This document shows, piece after piece, positions 18,896-28,227 of a stretch of DNA of 64,000 nucleotides. Location of the stretch: the NCBI GenBank assembly GCA_041389565.1, contig JAWKRP010000004.1, positions 310,001 to 374,000 of the forward strand, written 5' to 3'. Made by a program: the position numbers and the translations under genes. The number at the start of each line of letters is the position of its first letter. Position 1 is the first letter of the stretch. The notes under the pieces were generated by a model, which was given only the letters and a program-made list of their open reading frames with translations, was not told where the DNA came from and searched no databases. This DNA is from JACKEQ01 sp041389565. Lineage in GTDB: Bacteria > Myxococcota_A > UBA796 > GCA-2862545.

Positions 18896-20314
18896 ATGAT
18901 CGCGCTTCTGCTCACCACGGCTTTCGGCCAGAACCTCAAGATCGTCAACGGCGAGGAGGTCGAGGGCGAGAACTTCCCCGAGGTCGTGGCCGTTCAGGGC
19001 GGCGGCAGCATCTGCAGCGCCTCGCTCATCCACCCCGAGTGGGTGCTCACCGCCGCCCACTGCTTCGACGGCGTCGACCTCGCGCTGAACGGCGACGGCG
19101 ACAAGTCCGTGTTCTTCGGGAACAACGTCAACGTCGGTGGCACCCGCATCTTCTCCGACGCTGCGTTCGTGCACCCCGAGTACTGCTCCATCGGCTTCAG
19201 CCCCAACGCCGTGGACGACTGTGCGCCCGCAGGCACCGAGAACGACGTGGCGCTCATCCACCTCGCCGAGCCCTACTCCGGCCAGATCATGGCGCTCAAC
19301 GAGTCCCCGATGGACGACTCCTGGATCGGCCTCGACGTCACCCACATCGGGTACGGCATCACCGTCACCGACGGCTCCGGTTCGGGCATCAAGCGCTTCG
19401 CCGACGGCTTCATCGACTCCTACGAGCTCCAGCGGGTCAACACGTTCGACCTCGAGAACGGCCGCGGCACCTGCCAGGGCGACTCCGGCGGTCCCACGGT
19501 CCGCTACCAGGGCGACGGCTACATCCAGGTGGCGATCACCGCGTTCGGTACGGAGTGCGGCACCGCGCCCGCCGGCCACATGCGCGTCGACGCCTACCTC
19601 CCCTGGATCCGCCAGACGATCGCACCCGCCGACGTGCTCACGGTCGCCGCGAGCCCGCCCACGTTCGAGTGCTCGCACCAGCTCGACCCCGACGATCCCA
19701 ACAGCATCGCGCTCGGCGTGGTCCCCATGGATCTCCGCTGCCAGGTGTTCGCGGCCGACGCCGACCAGATCACCAAGGTCGTGTGGGGCTGGGGCGACGG
19801 CAACACCGAGGAGATCACCGGCAGCCTGCGCGGCGAGCACACCTACACCGAGCAGGGCGTGTACAACCTGTCGGCGTGCATCACCACGAACCTGTCGGGC
19901 AACGAGTTCGAGCACTGCGTCAACAAGACCAACCACGTGAACGCGTGTGGTGAGCCCCAGGTCGCCTTCGAGGCCACCCCCACCGACGGTCTCGGCCTCG
20001 AGCTCGTGAACAAGACCCCGCTCCGCGCCTACACCTGCATCTCCAACGCCACGTGGGAGATCTACGAGGGCTCGGGCGCCAGCGGCACCCCCATCAAGAC
20101 GCTCTCCGGCTGGGAGCCCGAGCTCGACTTCGTCGACGAGGGCCCCGGTGAGTACACCGTCGTGCTCAACGTCGGTGGGCTCGGCGGAACCGGCGCGGCC
20201 ATGGCCACCGTGAGCGTCGGCCGCGGCACGGGCTGCTCGCACGTGTCCGGCTGGTCGGGCGCCTTCCTGGCTCCGCTCTTCCTGCTCGGGCTGTCGCGCC
20301 GCCGCGGCGCCTGA
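18896..20314 (+). CDS. Secreted trypsin-like serine protease with MYXO-CTERM-like tail
   Basis: 472 residues from the ATG at 18896 (GGAGG five bases upstream; an in-frame ATG at 18884 is possible). A short hydrophobic leader is followed almost at once by 'IVNGEEV', the mature N-terminus expected for trypsin-type proteases. The catalytic triad is intact: H55 ('TAAHC'), D117 ('NDVALIH') and S197 ('GDSGGP'). Two beta-sandwich (PKD-like) modules follow ('VVWGWGDGNTEEI'). The end has Cys, a hydrophobic helix and RRRG, resembling the MYXO-CTERM tail of the 1195 gene. It is therefore probably surface-anchored or processed after export. The leader is unusually short for a Sec signal. Confidence 0.87.
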   Translation: MIALLLTTAFGQNLKIVNGEEVEGENFPEVVAVQGGGSICSASLIHPEWVLTAAHCFDGVDLALNGDGDKSVFFGNNVNVGGTRIFSDAAFVHPEYCSIGFSPNAVDDCAPAGTENDVALIHLAEPYSGQIMALNESPMDDSWIGLDVTHIGYGITVTDGSGSGIKRFADGFIDSYELQRVNTFDLENGRGTCQGDSGGPTVRYQGDGYIQVAITAFGTECGTAPAGHMRVDAYLPWIRQTIAPADVLTVAASPPTFECSHQLDPDDPNSIALGVVPMDLRCQVFAADADQITKVVWGWGDGNTEEITGSLRGEHTYTEQGVYNLSACITTNLSGNEFEHCVNKTNHVNACGEPQVAFEATPTDGLGLELVNKTPLRAYTCISNATWEIYEGSGASGTPIKTLSGWEPELDFVDEGPGEYTVVLNVGGLGGTGAAMATVSVGRGTGCSHVSGWSGAFLAPLFLLGLSRRRGA

Positions 20315-20321
20315 GCCGTCG

Positions 20322-21068
20322 CTGACGGATCGGCGGCCCCACCCCGCGCGCATCGAAGCGCGGGGGCTCACCCGCTCGTTCGGCGCCTCCACGGTCGTGG
20401 AAGGCGTCGACCTGTCTGTGGACCCAGGTGAGGTGCTGGGCCTCATCGGCCCGAACGGCGGCGGCAAGTCGACCGTGCTGCTCATGCTCGCCGGGCTCGT
20501 CACGCCCTCGGCCGGCACCGTGACGGTCGGCGGCACCCCCGCACACGAGCTCGCCCTCGCTGCGGCCGGCACCGTGGGGCTGATCACGGCCGAGCCCGGC
20601 CTGTACCCCGCGCTCACGGTGCGCGAGAACCTCCACTGGTTCGCGGGCCTGTACGGGCGGGCTCCGGCCGAGGTCGACGCCGCGCTGCCCACCCTGGTCG
20701 CCGACCTCGAGCTGGCGCCACACCTCGATCGCCGGGCATCCGCCCTTTCGAGCGGTCAGCGCCAGAAGGCCTCGCTCGTGCGGGCCCTCCTGCTCGATCC
20801 CGCCGTGCTCCTGTTCGACGAGCCCACCGCCAACCTCGACCCCCTGTCGGCCCACGCCATCCACCAGGCGATCCGGCAGCGCGCCGATGCAGGCACCACC
20901 GTCGTGCTGTGCACCCACGATCTCCACGCCGCCGAGCACGTGTGCGACCGGGTCGCGGTGATGAACCGCACGCTGCGGAGCATCGAGACCTTCGACGGAG
21001 TGCGGTCCGCGCCGGTCCCCGGACGCCTGCACGCCCGGCTCGCCGACGCCACGCGGGAACAGCCGTGA
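20322..21068 (+). CDS. ABC transporter ATP-binding protein, probable CTG start
   Basis: About 248 residues if begun at CTG 20322. The first ATG/GTG/TTG in the frame is GTG 20397, which would drop the N-terminal strand 'IEARGLTRSFG' that belongs to every ABC ATPase. The frame is open from the protease stop onward, so a non-standard start (CTG 20322 or nearby) is the simplest reading. Walker A 'GPNGGGKST' (43-51), signature 'LSSGQRQKASL', Walker B 'AVLLFDEPTANLD' and the switch His ('CTHD') are all intact. It powers the membrane protein encoded directly downstream, with which it overlaps by four bases. The cargo is unknown; the layout resembles CcmA/NatA-type exporters. Confidence 0.85.
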   Translation: MTDRRPHPARIEARGLTRSFGASTVVEGVDLSVDPGEVLGLIGPNGGGKSTVLLMLAGLVTPSAGTVTVGGTPAHELALAAAGTVGLITAEPGLYPALTVRENLHWFAGLYGRAPAEVDAALPTLVADLELAPHLDRRASALSSGQRQKASLVRALLLDPAVLLFDEPTANLDPLSAHAIHQAIRQRADAGTTVVLCTHDLHAAEHVCDRVAVMNRTLRSIETFDGVRSAPVPGRLHARLADATREQP

Positions 21069-21835
21069 TCCTGCACATCGCCCGCCGGGAGTGGCTCGAG
21101 GTCGCACGACACCCGGGCATCCTCGCGATCTGCGCCGGTCTGCTCGGCCTCATCGCCGTGATCTGCCTGGGCGCGCTCGCGCTCCTGCAGGCCCTCCTGG
21201 CCGACCCCCTGCACGTGCAGACCCTCACCGCCGTGCTCGGCTCGCCGGAGAGCGCCGAAGCCTTCCTGGGCGGTGCCGTACAGGCCACGCTCACCGCGTG
21301 GGACTTCCTGATCTTCAGCCAGTACCTCGGCTTCGTCGGCGTCATGGCCGGGCACACCCTGCTCCACGACCGCCAGGTGGGCACCCTGCCCTTCCTCCTG
21401 CTCGCACCCGTCCGCCGGCACACCCTCCTGCTCGGCAAGGTGCTGGGTGTGCTCGTGCCCCTCACGGCCGTGTACGTCGTGCTGTGCGGGGTCGGAGGGC
21501 TGCTCACGCTGCCGCTCACCGTCACCGCGGCGTACCCCGAGCTCGGCCCGCGCAGCCTGGGCTGGTGGGCGGCCCTGCTCGTGTCCGGCCCGTCGTGGGC
21601 GGCGTTCGTGGCCACCACGTGCGCGGTCGTGTCGAGCCTGGCGCGCGACGTCCGCATGGCCCAGCAGGCCGTGTGGTTCGTCGTGTTCTTCGTTCAGCTG
21701 ATCGTGGCCTTCCTGATCACCGGAGCGCTCGGGAGCGTCGGTGCCCAGGTGGGGGCCGCCGGCCTCGGCCTGCTCGCGACGGTCATCGCTCAGATCGTCG
21801 GAGCCGGCGTGCTCTCCCGCGACCTCGGCCGCTGA
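21065..21835 (+). CDS. ABC transporter membrane subunit (ABC-2 type)
   Basis: 256 residues starting at a GTG inside a GTGA overlap with the ATPase stop (21065-21068). About six membrane helices are visible, for example 'AICAGLLGLIAVICLGALALL', 'VLVPLTAVYVVLCGVGGLL' and 'VWFVVFFVQLIVAFLI', with an N-terminal 'ARREWLEVARHPG' cytoplasmic segment typical of ABC-2 exporters of the NatB/CcmB kind. The conserved 'DRQVGTLPFLLLAPVRR' loop is a hallmark of this group. It pairs with the upstream ATPase. Confidence 0.85.
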   Translation: MILHIARREWLEVARHPGILAICAGLLGLIAVICLGALALLQALLADPLHVQTLTAVLGSPESAEAFLGGAVQATLTAWDFLIFSQYLGFVGVMAGHTLLHDRQVGTLPFLLLAPVRRHTLLLGKVLGVLVPLTAVYVVLCGVGGLLTLPLTVTAAYPELGPRSLGWWAALLVSGPSWAAFVATTCAVVSSLARDVRMAQQAVWFVVFFVQLIVAFLITGALGSVGAQVGAAGLGLLATVIAQIVGAGVLSRDLGR

Positions 21836-21914
21836 GTCCCGAGGGACGGTGCGTGAGTCCCGAGGGCCCGCAGGGACGGCCCGTGAGTCCCGAGGGCCCG
21901 CAGGGACGGTGCGT
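21834..21914 (+). repeat. 30-bp intergenic tandem repeat (about 2.7 units)
   Basis: Two identical-length 30-base units at 21855-21884 and 21885-21914 begin GAGTCCCGAGGGCCCGCAGG and end in ACGG(CC/TG)CGT. A shortened 21-base unit lies at 21834-21854. The same unit occurs at 377-417. Both places separate the 3' ends of convergent genes. Confidence 0.85.
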
Positions 21915-21917
21915 GAG

Positions 21918-23975
21918 TCACCAGACCTCGCAGACCTCTTCGGGCGCCATGGCCGCACCGGTCTCGCAGCCGAACGCCTCGGCGAACGCCGGGTAGTTCA
22001 TCACCGGGCCGTTCACGCGGAACCGCGGCGGGCTGTGGGGATCGGTCTTCACGCGCATCGCCTCGATCTCGGGCGTGGCCACCGTGCACCAGCCCTGCGC
22101 GAACGCCACGAAGAACTGCTGATCGCCCGTGAGGCCGGCCAGCTCGGGCTCCTCGCCGTTCTCCGCGACCCATGCGCGGTACGCCTGGTGCGCGATCTTC
22201 ACGCCCCCGAGGTCGGCGATGTTCTCGCCCAGCGTCAGCGAGCCGTTCACGTGCTCGCCCGTCTCGAGTGCGAACCCGTTGTACTGCTCCTCGACGCACT
22301 CGGCGGCGGCCTCGAACTTCTCGCTCACCTCGGGCGCCCACCACTCCTTGAGCTCGCCCGTGGGAGCGTACTTGCGGCCCTCGTCGTCGAAGCCGTGCGT
22401 GATCTCGTGCCCGATCACCATCCCGAGCGCGCCGTAGTTCATCGCCTTCGGGAAGTCCTTGCTGAAGAACGGCGACTGCATGATGCCGGCCGGGAACACG
22501 ATCTCGTTCTGCGGCGGGTTGTAGTACGCGTTCACTTCCTGGGGCGTCATGTGCCACTCGTCCTTGTCGACGGGCTGGCCGATCTTCGCCTCCATCTCGC
22601 TGGTCGCGAACAGGTTGCCCGCGACGACGTTCTCGAAGTGCTTGGACCCGTCGATCTCGACGCTGCCGTAGTCCTTCCACTTGTTCGGGTACCCGAGCTT
22701 CGCGACGATCGCGTTGGCCTTCTCGACCGCCTTCGCGCGCGTCTCGTCGTCCATCCAGGCGAGGTTCGGCAGGTTCTTCTCGAACGCGTCGAAGATCCCG
22801 TCGACCATCGACTCGGCGGTCTCCTTCGAGGCCCCCGCGAACCGCAGATCGACGTACGCGCGGCCCAGCCACTCGCCCATCGCTTCGTTCGTGCGGTTCA
22901 CACAGCGCTTCCAGCGCGGCTGCTGCTTCGTCTGGCCCGACAGCGCGGTGCCGAAGAACGCGAAGTTCGCTTCGTCGATCTCGGCCGTGAGGTACGGCGC
23001 CGACCACGACATGAGCTGCCACTTCAGGTACGCCTTCAGCGTCGGCAGGTCGGTCTTCGCGAGCACCTTCGGGAGCGCCTCGAACACGCTCGGCGTGACC
23101 ACGTTGACGCTCTCGGGCGCATCGATGCCCGCGCTCGCCAGGTAGCCCTCGAGGTTCAGGCCCTTCGTCATCGCCTGGAGCTCGGCCCAGGACTTCTTGT
23201 TGTACGTCTTCTCGGAGTCACGCAGATCCGCCCGCGCCCAGTGGGTCTCGGCCAGGCGCGTCTCGAACGCCACCACGCTGGCGGCCTTCTTCTTCGCCGA
23301 CGCCTCGTCTTCGCCGAACAGCCCGAACATCTTCGCGATGTGGGCCTCGTACTCCGCGAGCGTCTCCTTCCCCTTGTCGTCCTCCGGGAAGTAGTAGTCG
23401 CGATCCGGGAGCCCGATGCCGGACTGGGCCAGGATCAGGATGTTCGTGTCGGGCTGCTTGTCGTCGGCGTACACCCCCATCCCGAAGAACGGGTTCGGAC
23501 CGAAGTCCTGCAGGCGTCCCGCCAGCGCGACGGCATCCGCGGCGCTCGTGATGGCGTCGATCTCCGCGAGGTAGGCCTTCACCGGCTCGGTTCCGCGGGC
23601 CTCGATCGCATCGGTGTCCATGCAGGAGCCGTAGAACGCGCCCAGCTTCTGCTGCACGGGATCGTCACCGGCCTCCTTCGCGGCCTTCTCGAGCAGGCCG
23701 TGGATCACCGCCTGGTTCTCGTCGAAGATCGTCGTGAACGACCGCGTGATCATCGGACGGTCTTCCGGGAGCTGCGTCGAGGCCCGGAAGCCCCCGCACG
23801 CATACTCGTAGAAGTCCTCGCACGCGTTGGCCTCCGGGTTCATCGACTTCGCGACGTCCGTGGCGATCGCGGCCGACGCCGACGGCTCGGGAGCGTCGGT
23901 CGGGTTCGCGGGAGGGGGGGTGTTCGACGCGCCGGAGCACGCCACCAACAGCATCAGGAGGGTCGTGTTTCGCAT
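21918..23975 (-). CDS. M13-family zinc metallopeptidase lipoprotein (neprilysin/PepO type)
   Basis: 685 residues. The lipoprotein signal 'TLLMLLVAC' (Cys13) is followed by a Pro/Ala linker and a complete M13 peptidase. The first part is 'NACEDFYEYACGGF', the typical start of the domain. The zinc ligands are HEITH (523-527) and the Glu of 'ENIAD' (584-588), 61 residues later as in known M13 enzymes. 'NAYYNPPQNEIVFPAGI' is the substrate-strand motif, and the C-terminal end 'CEVW' matches the conserved CxxW terminus. It should degrade peptides at the cell envelope. Monocistronic on the minus strand. Confidence 0.93.
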   Translation of the reverse strand: MRNTTLLMLLVACSGASNTPPPANPTDAPEPSASAAIATDVAKSMNPEANACEDFYEYACGGFRASTQLPEDRPMITRSFTTIFDENQAVIHGLLEKAAKEAGDDPVQQKLGAFYGSCMDTDAIEARGTEPVKAYLAEIDAITSAADAVALAGRLQDFGPNPFFGMGVYADDKQPDTNILILAQSGIGLPDRDYYFPEDDKGKETLAEYEAHIAKMFGLFGEDEASAKKKAASVVAFETRLAETHWARADLRDSEKTYNKKSWAELQAMTKGLNLEGYLASAGIDAPESVNVVTPSVFEALPKVLAKTDLPTLKAYLKWQLMSWSAPYLTAEIDEANFAFFGTALSGQTKQQPRWKRCVNRTNEAMGEWLGRAYVDLRFAGASKETAESMVDGIFDAFEKNLPNLAWMDDETRAKAVEKANAIVAKLGYPNKWKDYGSVEIDGSKHFENVVAGNLFATSEMEAKIGQPVDKDEWHMTPQEVNAYYNPPQNEIVFPAGIMQSPFFSKDFPKAMNYGALGMVIGHEITHGFDDEGRKYAPTGELKEWWAPEVSEKFEAAAECVEEQYNGFALETGEHVNGSLTLGENIADLGGVKIAHQAYRAWVAENGEEPELAGLTGDQQFFVAFAQGWCTVATPEIEAMRVKTDPHSPPRFRVNGPVMNYPAFAEAFGCETGAAMAPEEVCEVW

Positions 23976-24015
23976 GACCGCCCCTATACGCCGCCCGGCC
24001 CCCCGGAGCCACGCC

Positions 24016-25767
24016 TCAGCCGCTCGCGGCCTCGGACGCCGTGGGGGGGGCCGCCACGGCGGACGCGACCGCGGAGCGCCACTCCACCCAGAACCGCGTG
24101 TCGCCCACCCGGAAGTCGCGCTCGCCGAGCACCACCTCGCCGGCGATCGACTCCCCGTCGACCTGCGTGCCGATGCTCGACGCGAGATCCTTCACGCGGA
24201 CCTCGGCGCCCACCACCTCCACCGCGCAGTGCACGCGGGAGGCCTTGGGATCCCAGCCCATGCGTACGGCGTTCCCGCTGCCCCGCCCGACCAGCGAGAG
24301 ACCCTCGGGCAGCGGGAACGACTGGGGAGCGCCGTCGCCGAACTCCCACACCAGGAACGGCTTCTTCTCGAGGCGCTGCGCGGCCTCCTGCACGGCGGAC
24401 TGGATGCGCTCGGGCGACCCCTGCTCCGTGGCGGCCCCCGTGAGCTTCATCGCCGCACGGCGCGAGCTCACCTCGTGCACGTCGAGGCCCCGGCTACGCG
24501 CGAGCGGGGCGACCACGAGGTCGAGCGCGGCCTCGGCGGCTTCGCGCAGGCGCTTGCTGCTCGTGCCCTTCAGGTCGGGGAGCTCCGGAGCCCCGTCGAC
24601 GCCCGTGAGCTTGCCCTCGATGAGGTCGACCGTCGCCTGGCGGTCGTCTTCCGGACGCCGGTCGTGTCGCACCAGCGCCAGCTTGTAGGCGGCGTCGAGC
24701 TCGCGCAGCTGCAGGAGGGACCGGAGCACCACGCCCTGGACCACGTCGTCGCCCCCCCGCGCGCGATCCGCCCCGACGGACGCGAGCAGGGCCGTCTTCG
24801 CGTCGCCGTTCACCAGCGCGACGATCGCGAGCTGATGGAGCACCAGGCCCACCGCGTCGGGGTGGTGCGCGTCGAGCAGCGCGATCAGCCCGCGCTGGAG
24901 CAGCTCTCCGACCTCCGTGGGGCGCACGCGCACGGCGCTGCGGGCCATGCGCACCTGCGACAGCCCACGCAGCATGGGCTCGGCGTCGCGCAGCGCGTGC
25001 TGGGCGTCGAGCCACTTCTCCCAGGCGGCCTCCCAGGTGTGCTCCTGCTCGAGGATCTTGGCGACCGCGATGTGCACCCGGCCGAGCAGCACGGGATCCT
25101 CGAGGTAGCGCCCGAGCTCCTCGGCCTCGACGAGCTTCTTGCGGGCCTTCTCGAGCTCGTCTTCGACGATCATCGCCTCGGACATCCGGATCAGGGCGTC
25201 GCACTGGCCGAACTCGTCGCCGTTCGCCTTGCGCACGCGGAGCACCTGCGCCCAAGCCGTGCGGGCCGAGAACCAGCGGCCCTCGCGCTCGGCGAGGCGG
25301 GCGGTGGTCACCCAGAGGTCGGCCACGCACGGACGATCCCCGAGCTCGCGGTACAGCGGGTACACCGCGTCGATCGCACGCCGGGCGTCGCCGTAGCGCA
25401 GGCGCCGGATGGCGATGTCGGCGCGCAACATGCCGATGGTGGCGCGCCCCTCGAGCAGGCCCGTGCGCACCTGCTTGGTGGTGCCGGCATCCGCCTCGTC
25501 GTCTTCCTTCGCGTCGTCGAGCAGCTCCTGGCCGAGCAGGAACGTGCGCTCGGCGAGCGCGAGCAGACGGGTCGCGAGACCCCAGTCCTTCTCGAGCATC
25601 GCGACCTGCGCGACGCCCCGCAGCGCGTGCCCGCCACCGAGCAGCTCGGACGGGCCCGAGAACAGCATCGCAGCCGTGGCGAACGCTTCGCGCGCCTTGC
25701 CCAGGCTTCCTGCAGCCAGTGCGCGCTGGCCAGCGCCGAGCAGGTCTCGTGGATCGTCGGGGTTCAC
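24016..25767 (-). CDS. TPR-rich protein with C-terminal FHA domain
   Basis: 583 residues from a GTG at 25767 (GGGAG four bases upstream). The frame stays open far upstream, but that part is antisense to the hydrolase gene. The first ~480 residues are helical TPR-like repeats ('AGSLGKAREAFATAAMLF', 'WGLATRLLALAERTF', 'GDARRAIDAVYPLYREL'). The last ~90 form an FHA domain: 'LSLVGRGSGNAVRMGW' with the conserved Gly-Arg, then 'SRVHCAVEV' and 'GTQVDGE'. FHA domains bind phosphothreonine, so this is likely a cytoplasmic adaptor for Ser/Thr kinase signalling. Two kinase-type genes lie in the window (41997 and 56577), neither adjacent. Confidence 0.8.
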   Translation of the reverse strand: MNPDDPRDLLGAGQRALAAGSLGKAREAFATAAMLFSGPSELLGGGHALRGVAQVAMLEKDWGLATRLLALAERTFLLGQELLDDAKEDDEADAGTTKQVRTGLLEGRATIGMLRADIAIRRLRYGDARRAIDAVYPLYRELGDRPCVADLWVTTARLAEREGRWFSARTAWAQVLRVRKANGDEFGQCDALIRMSEAMIVEDELEKARKKLVEAEELGRYLEDPVLLGRVHIAVAKILEQEHTWEAAWEKWLDAQHALRDAEPMLRGLSQVRMARSAVRVRPTEVGELLQRGLIALLDAHHPDAVGLVLHQLAIVALVNGDAKTALLASVGADRARGGDDVVQGVVLRSLLQLRELDAAYKLALVRHDRRPEDDRQATVDLIEGKLTGVDGAPELPDLKGTSSKRLREAAEAALDLVVAPLARSRGLDVHEVSSRRAAMKLTGAATEQGSPERIQSAVQEAAQRLEKKPFLVWEFGDGAPQSFPLPEGLSLVGRGSGNAVRMGWDPKASRVHCAVEVVGAEVRVKDLASSIGTQVDGESIAGEVVLGERDFRVGDTRFWVEWRSAVASAVAAPPTASEAASG

Positions 25768-25821
25768 GCGTCTCCCGGTGGCCCCCGGATCTAACACATC
25801 CTCCTTGGCGAGTCCGCGAGG

Positions 25822-28227
25822 ATGGAGGTATCCCTCCCCATGGTCTGGCTCCTGTCGCTCGCCATTCTGGGCTGTCGAACCGACTCCCGCTGCCCTTCCG
25901 AAGCCACGGCGGTCGTGTGCGACGAGGGGCGAGCCATCGAGTGCGCCGACGGCCGCAGCGTCGCCACCGAGGAATGTGGCGCAGGCGACATCTGCGTGCC
26001 CGACGCCGGCTGCGTCACGTGTGCCACCCTCCTGCCCGACGCGCTCACCGTGCCGATCGACCCCCAGCCGCTCGACGGCGCCGAGGCGTGGCGCACGCTC
26101 GGGTGGCGCGCCGTCGCGGTCGAGGGGAGCGGCACCGCCATGCTGGCGGTCGACGGGCCGTTCGAGGCCTTCGACAGCACGGGCGCGCTCGCGAGCCGGA
26201 TCGACCTGCCCGGCCACGTGTTCCTGCGCGCCACCGCCGGGGGCACCGGCACGCTCTCCGTCACCATCGAAGGCTGCGGCGACCTGTCCGACATCGCGCT
26301 CACCGCCCGCACCGACCCCGGGCTCACGGTCACCCCCCGCGCCGCGGGCGTCGCCGCTTCGTTCGTCGACGCGTTCCCGCTCGGAGGCTCCGTGCGGGTG
26401 GGCCTGGATCCGGTGCGCTACCCCGATCGCATCGGCTCTACCGGGCATCTCTACGTCGTCACCGACCGCGACCGCGACGCCTGGCTCGCCGACCCCTCGC
26501 TCACCGAAGCCGCCGCCCTGCTCCCGCGGCCGGTCACCATGGTCGACGGCACGCTCGCCGACAACCTGTTCGAGGTGTGGGCCGACATCGATCCCGGCCC
26601 GTCCACGCTGGGTGCGTTCGATGTCGTGATCGACTGGGACGACGACGGCCAGCTCGGTCCCGGTGACCAGATCGACGGCCTCGACGGCCCGGGCTTCGTC
26701 GCGCTGCCCGACCTCTCGGAGCCCGGCCCGTTCACGCCCCGCATCGACGAGGTGTCGGCGTCGTTCTTCCTCACGCAGCGCGTGTACTGGCCCATCGAGA
26801 TCGACAGCTTCGACACGCCCGCCCCGCTGGTCGTCATCAGCCACGGCAACGGCCACGAGTACGACTGGTACGACTTCCTCGGCGAGCACCTCGCGAGCTG
26901 GGGCTACGTCGTCATGAGCCACCGCAACGACACGATGCCCGGCATCGAAGCGGCGGCGTCCACCACGCTGTCCAACACCGACGCCTTCGTGCGCAACCAC
27001 GCCCTCATCGACTCGTCCCTCGACGGTCGCATCGACGTCCACCGGATCGTGTGGATCGGTCACTCCCGGGGCGGAGAGGGCATCCTGGTCGCACACGACC
27101 GGCTCCGCCAGGGCAACGCGGCCGTCCAGGCCCTCCAGGCCGACGACATCGTGCTCCTGTCGAGCATCGCGCCCACCGTCTTCCAGGATCCGCGCCAGGC
27201 CAGCCCGGCGGACGTGCCGTACCACATGGTCACCGGCGGAGCCGACGGCGACGTCACGGGAGGCGTCGGCGACCCCGTGTTCCCCGGCCCGTGCGGGCTG
27301 TGCCAGTGGTGGCGCCTGCTCCAGGGGGGCAGGTCGCGCGAGCACGTCACGTACCTCCACGGGGCCATCCACAACGACTTCAACTGCTGCGGCGTCAACG
27401 ACGGCAACGCCGTGAACGCCCCCAAGCTCGGGCGCATCGCGACCCACCGGTACGTGAAGGGCCTGTACCTCGCGCTCCTCGAGAGCGAGCTCCACGGCGA
27501 CCGCGCGCTCGGCGAGGTGCTGCGCCGCATGCCCGACGACCTCGCGCTCCCCCTGCCGTCCGACTTCGCCGTCGCGACGCAGTCCCGCATCGCCCGCAGC
27601 GGAGAGGGCCTGTTCCTCGACGACTTCCAGTCCCAGACCGAGGATCCCACGGTCTCCAGCGGCGGCACCGCCGTGCGCACCACCGCCACGGGCTACCTCG
27701 AGGGCCGGCTCGACGACGGCAACAACCTGTTCGCCGCCAACGCGAACGACCCGATGAACGGGATGACGCAGTCCCAGAACGACCACACCAGCATCGCCGC
27801 CCGCGGCGCCGTGCTCGAGTGGGACGGTCCCGCCACCTGGGAGGTCGACCTCCCCGACGCCGCCCGCGACGTGTCGATCCGCAGGAGCCTCTCCCTCCGC
27901 GTCGCCCAGGCCACCCGCCACCCCTCCACGCTGGCCCTCGGCGACACCCTCGCGTTCGGCATCGGCCTGGTGGACGGCTCCGGCACCGAGGTCGTGCTCC
28001 CCACCGCCGCCTACGGCCGCGTCACCGAGCCCTTCGAGCGCTCCGGTCTCGGCGCCGGCGTCGGCTGGGGCAACGAGTTCAACACCATCCGCGTGGGCAT
28101 GGCCGACTTCGAGAGCCTCGGCCTCGACCTCACCGACGTCCGCACCGTGCGCCTCCACTTCGGTCCCGACCACGGAAGCCCCGTCGGTCGGATCGGGTTG
28201 GACGACGTGGTCCTGGAGGACCGATGA
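25822..28227 (+). CDS. Secreted lipoprotein with alpha/beta-hydrolase domain
   Basis: 801 residues. A lipoprotein signal ends at 'LAILGC' (Cys18); a second Met at residue 7 (25840) could be the true start. A Cys-rich N-terminal stretch (to ~residue 72) is followed by a beta-sandwich-like region. The hydrolase core (~330-570) shows 'PLVVISHGNGHEYDW' and the nucleophile elbow GHSRGG ('WIGHSRGGEG'), with a later 'HGAIHNDFN' likely carrying the catalytic His. The C-terminal ~200 residues look like a carbohydrate- or surface-binding beta domain. Secreted esterase or lipase of the chlorophyllase/PAF-acetylhydrolase shape is a reasonable class; the substrate is unknown. It overlaps the next gene by four bases. 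Confidence 0.75.
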   Translation: MEVSLPMVWLLSLAILGCRTDSRCPSEATAVVCDEGRAIECADGRSVATEECGAGDICVPDAGCVTCATLLPDALTVPIDPQPLDGAEAWRTLGWRAVAVEGSGTAMLAVDGPFEAFDSTGALASRIDLPGHVFLRATAGGTGTLSVTIEGCGDLSDIALTARTDPGLTVTPRAAGVAASFVDAFPLGGSVRVGLDPVRYPDRIGSTGHLYVVTDRDRDAWLADPSLTEAAALLPRPVTMVDGTLADNLFEVWADIDPGPSTLGAFDVVIDWDDDGQLGPGDQIDGLDGPGFVALPDLSEPGPFTPRIDEVSASFFLTQRVYWPIEIDSFDTPAPLVVISHGNGHEYDWYDFLGEHLASWGYVVMSHRNDTMPGIEAAASTTLSNTDAFVRNHALIDSSLDGRIDVHRIVWIGHSRGGEGILVAHDRLRQGNAAVQALQADDIVLLSSIAPTVFQDPRQASPADVPYHMVTGGADGDVTGGVGDPVFPGPCGLCQWWRLLQGGRSREHVTYLHGAIHNDFNCCGVNDGNAVNAPKLGRIATHRYVKGLYLALLESELHGDRALGEVLRRMPDDLALPLPSDFAVATQSRIARSGEGLFLDDFQSQTEDPTVSSGGTAVRTTATGYLEGRLDDGNNLFAANANDPMNGMTQSQNDHTSIAARGAVLEWDGPATWEVDLPDAARDVSIRRSLSLRVAQATRHPSTLALGDTLAFGIGLVDGSGTEVVLPTAAYGRVTEPFERSGLGAGVGWGNEFNTIRVGMADFESLGLDLTDVRTVRLHFGPDHGSPVGRIGLDDVVLEDR

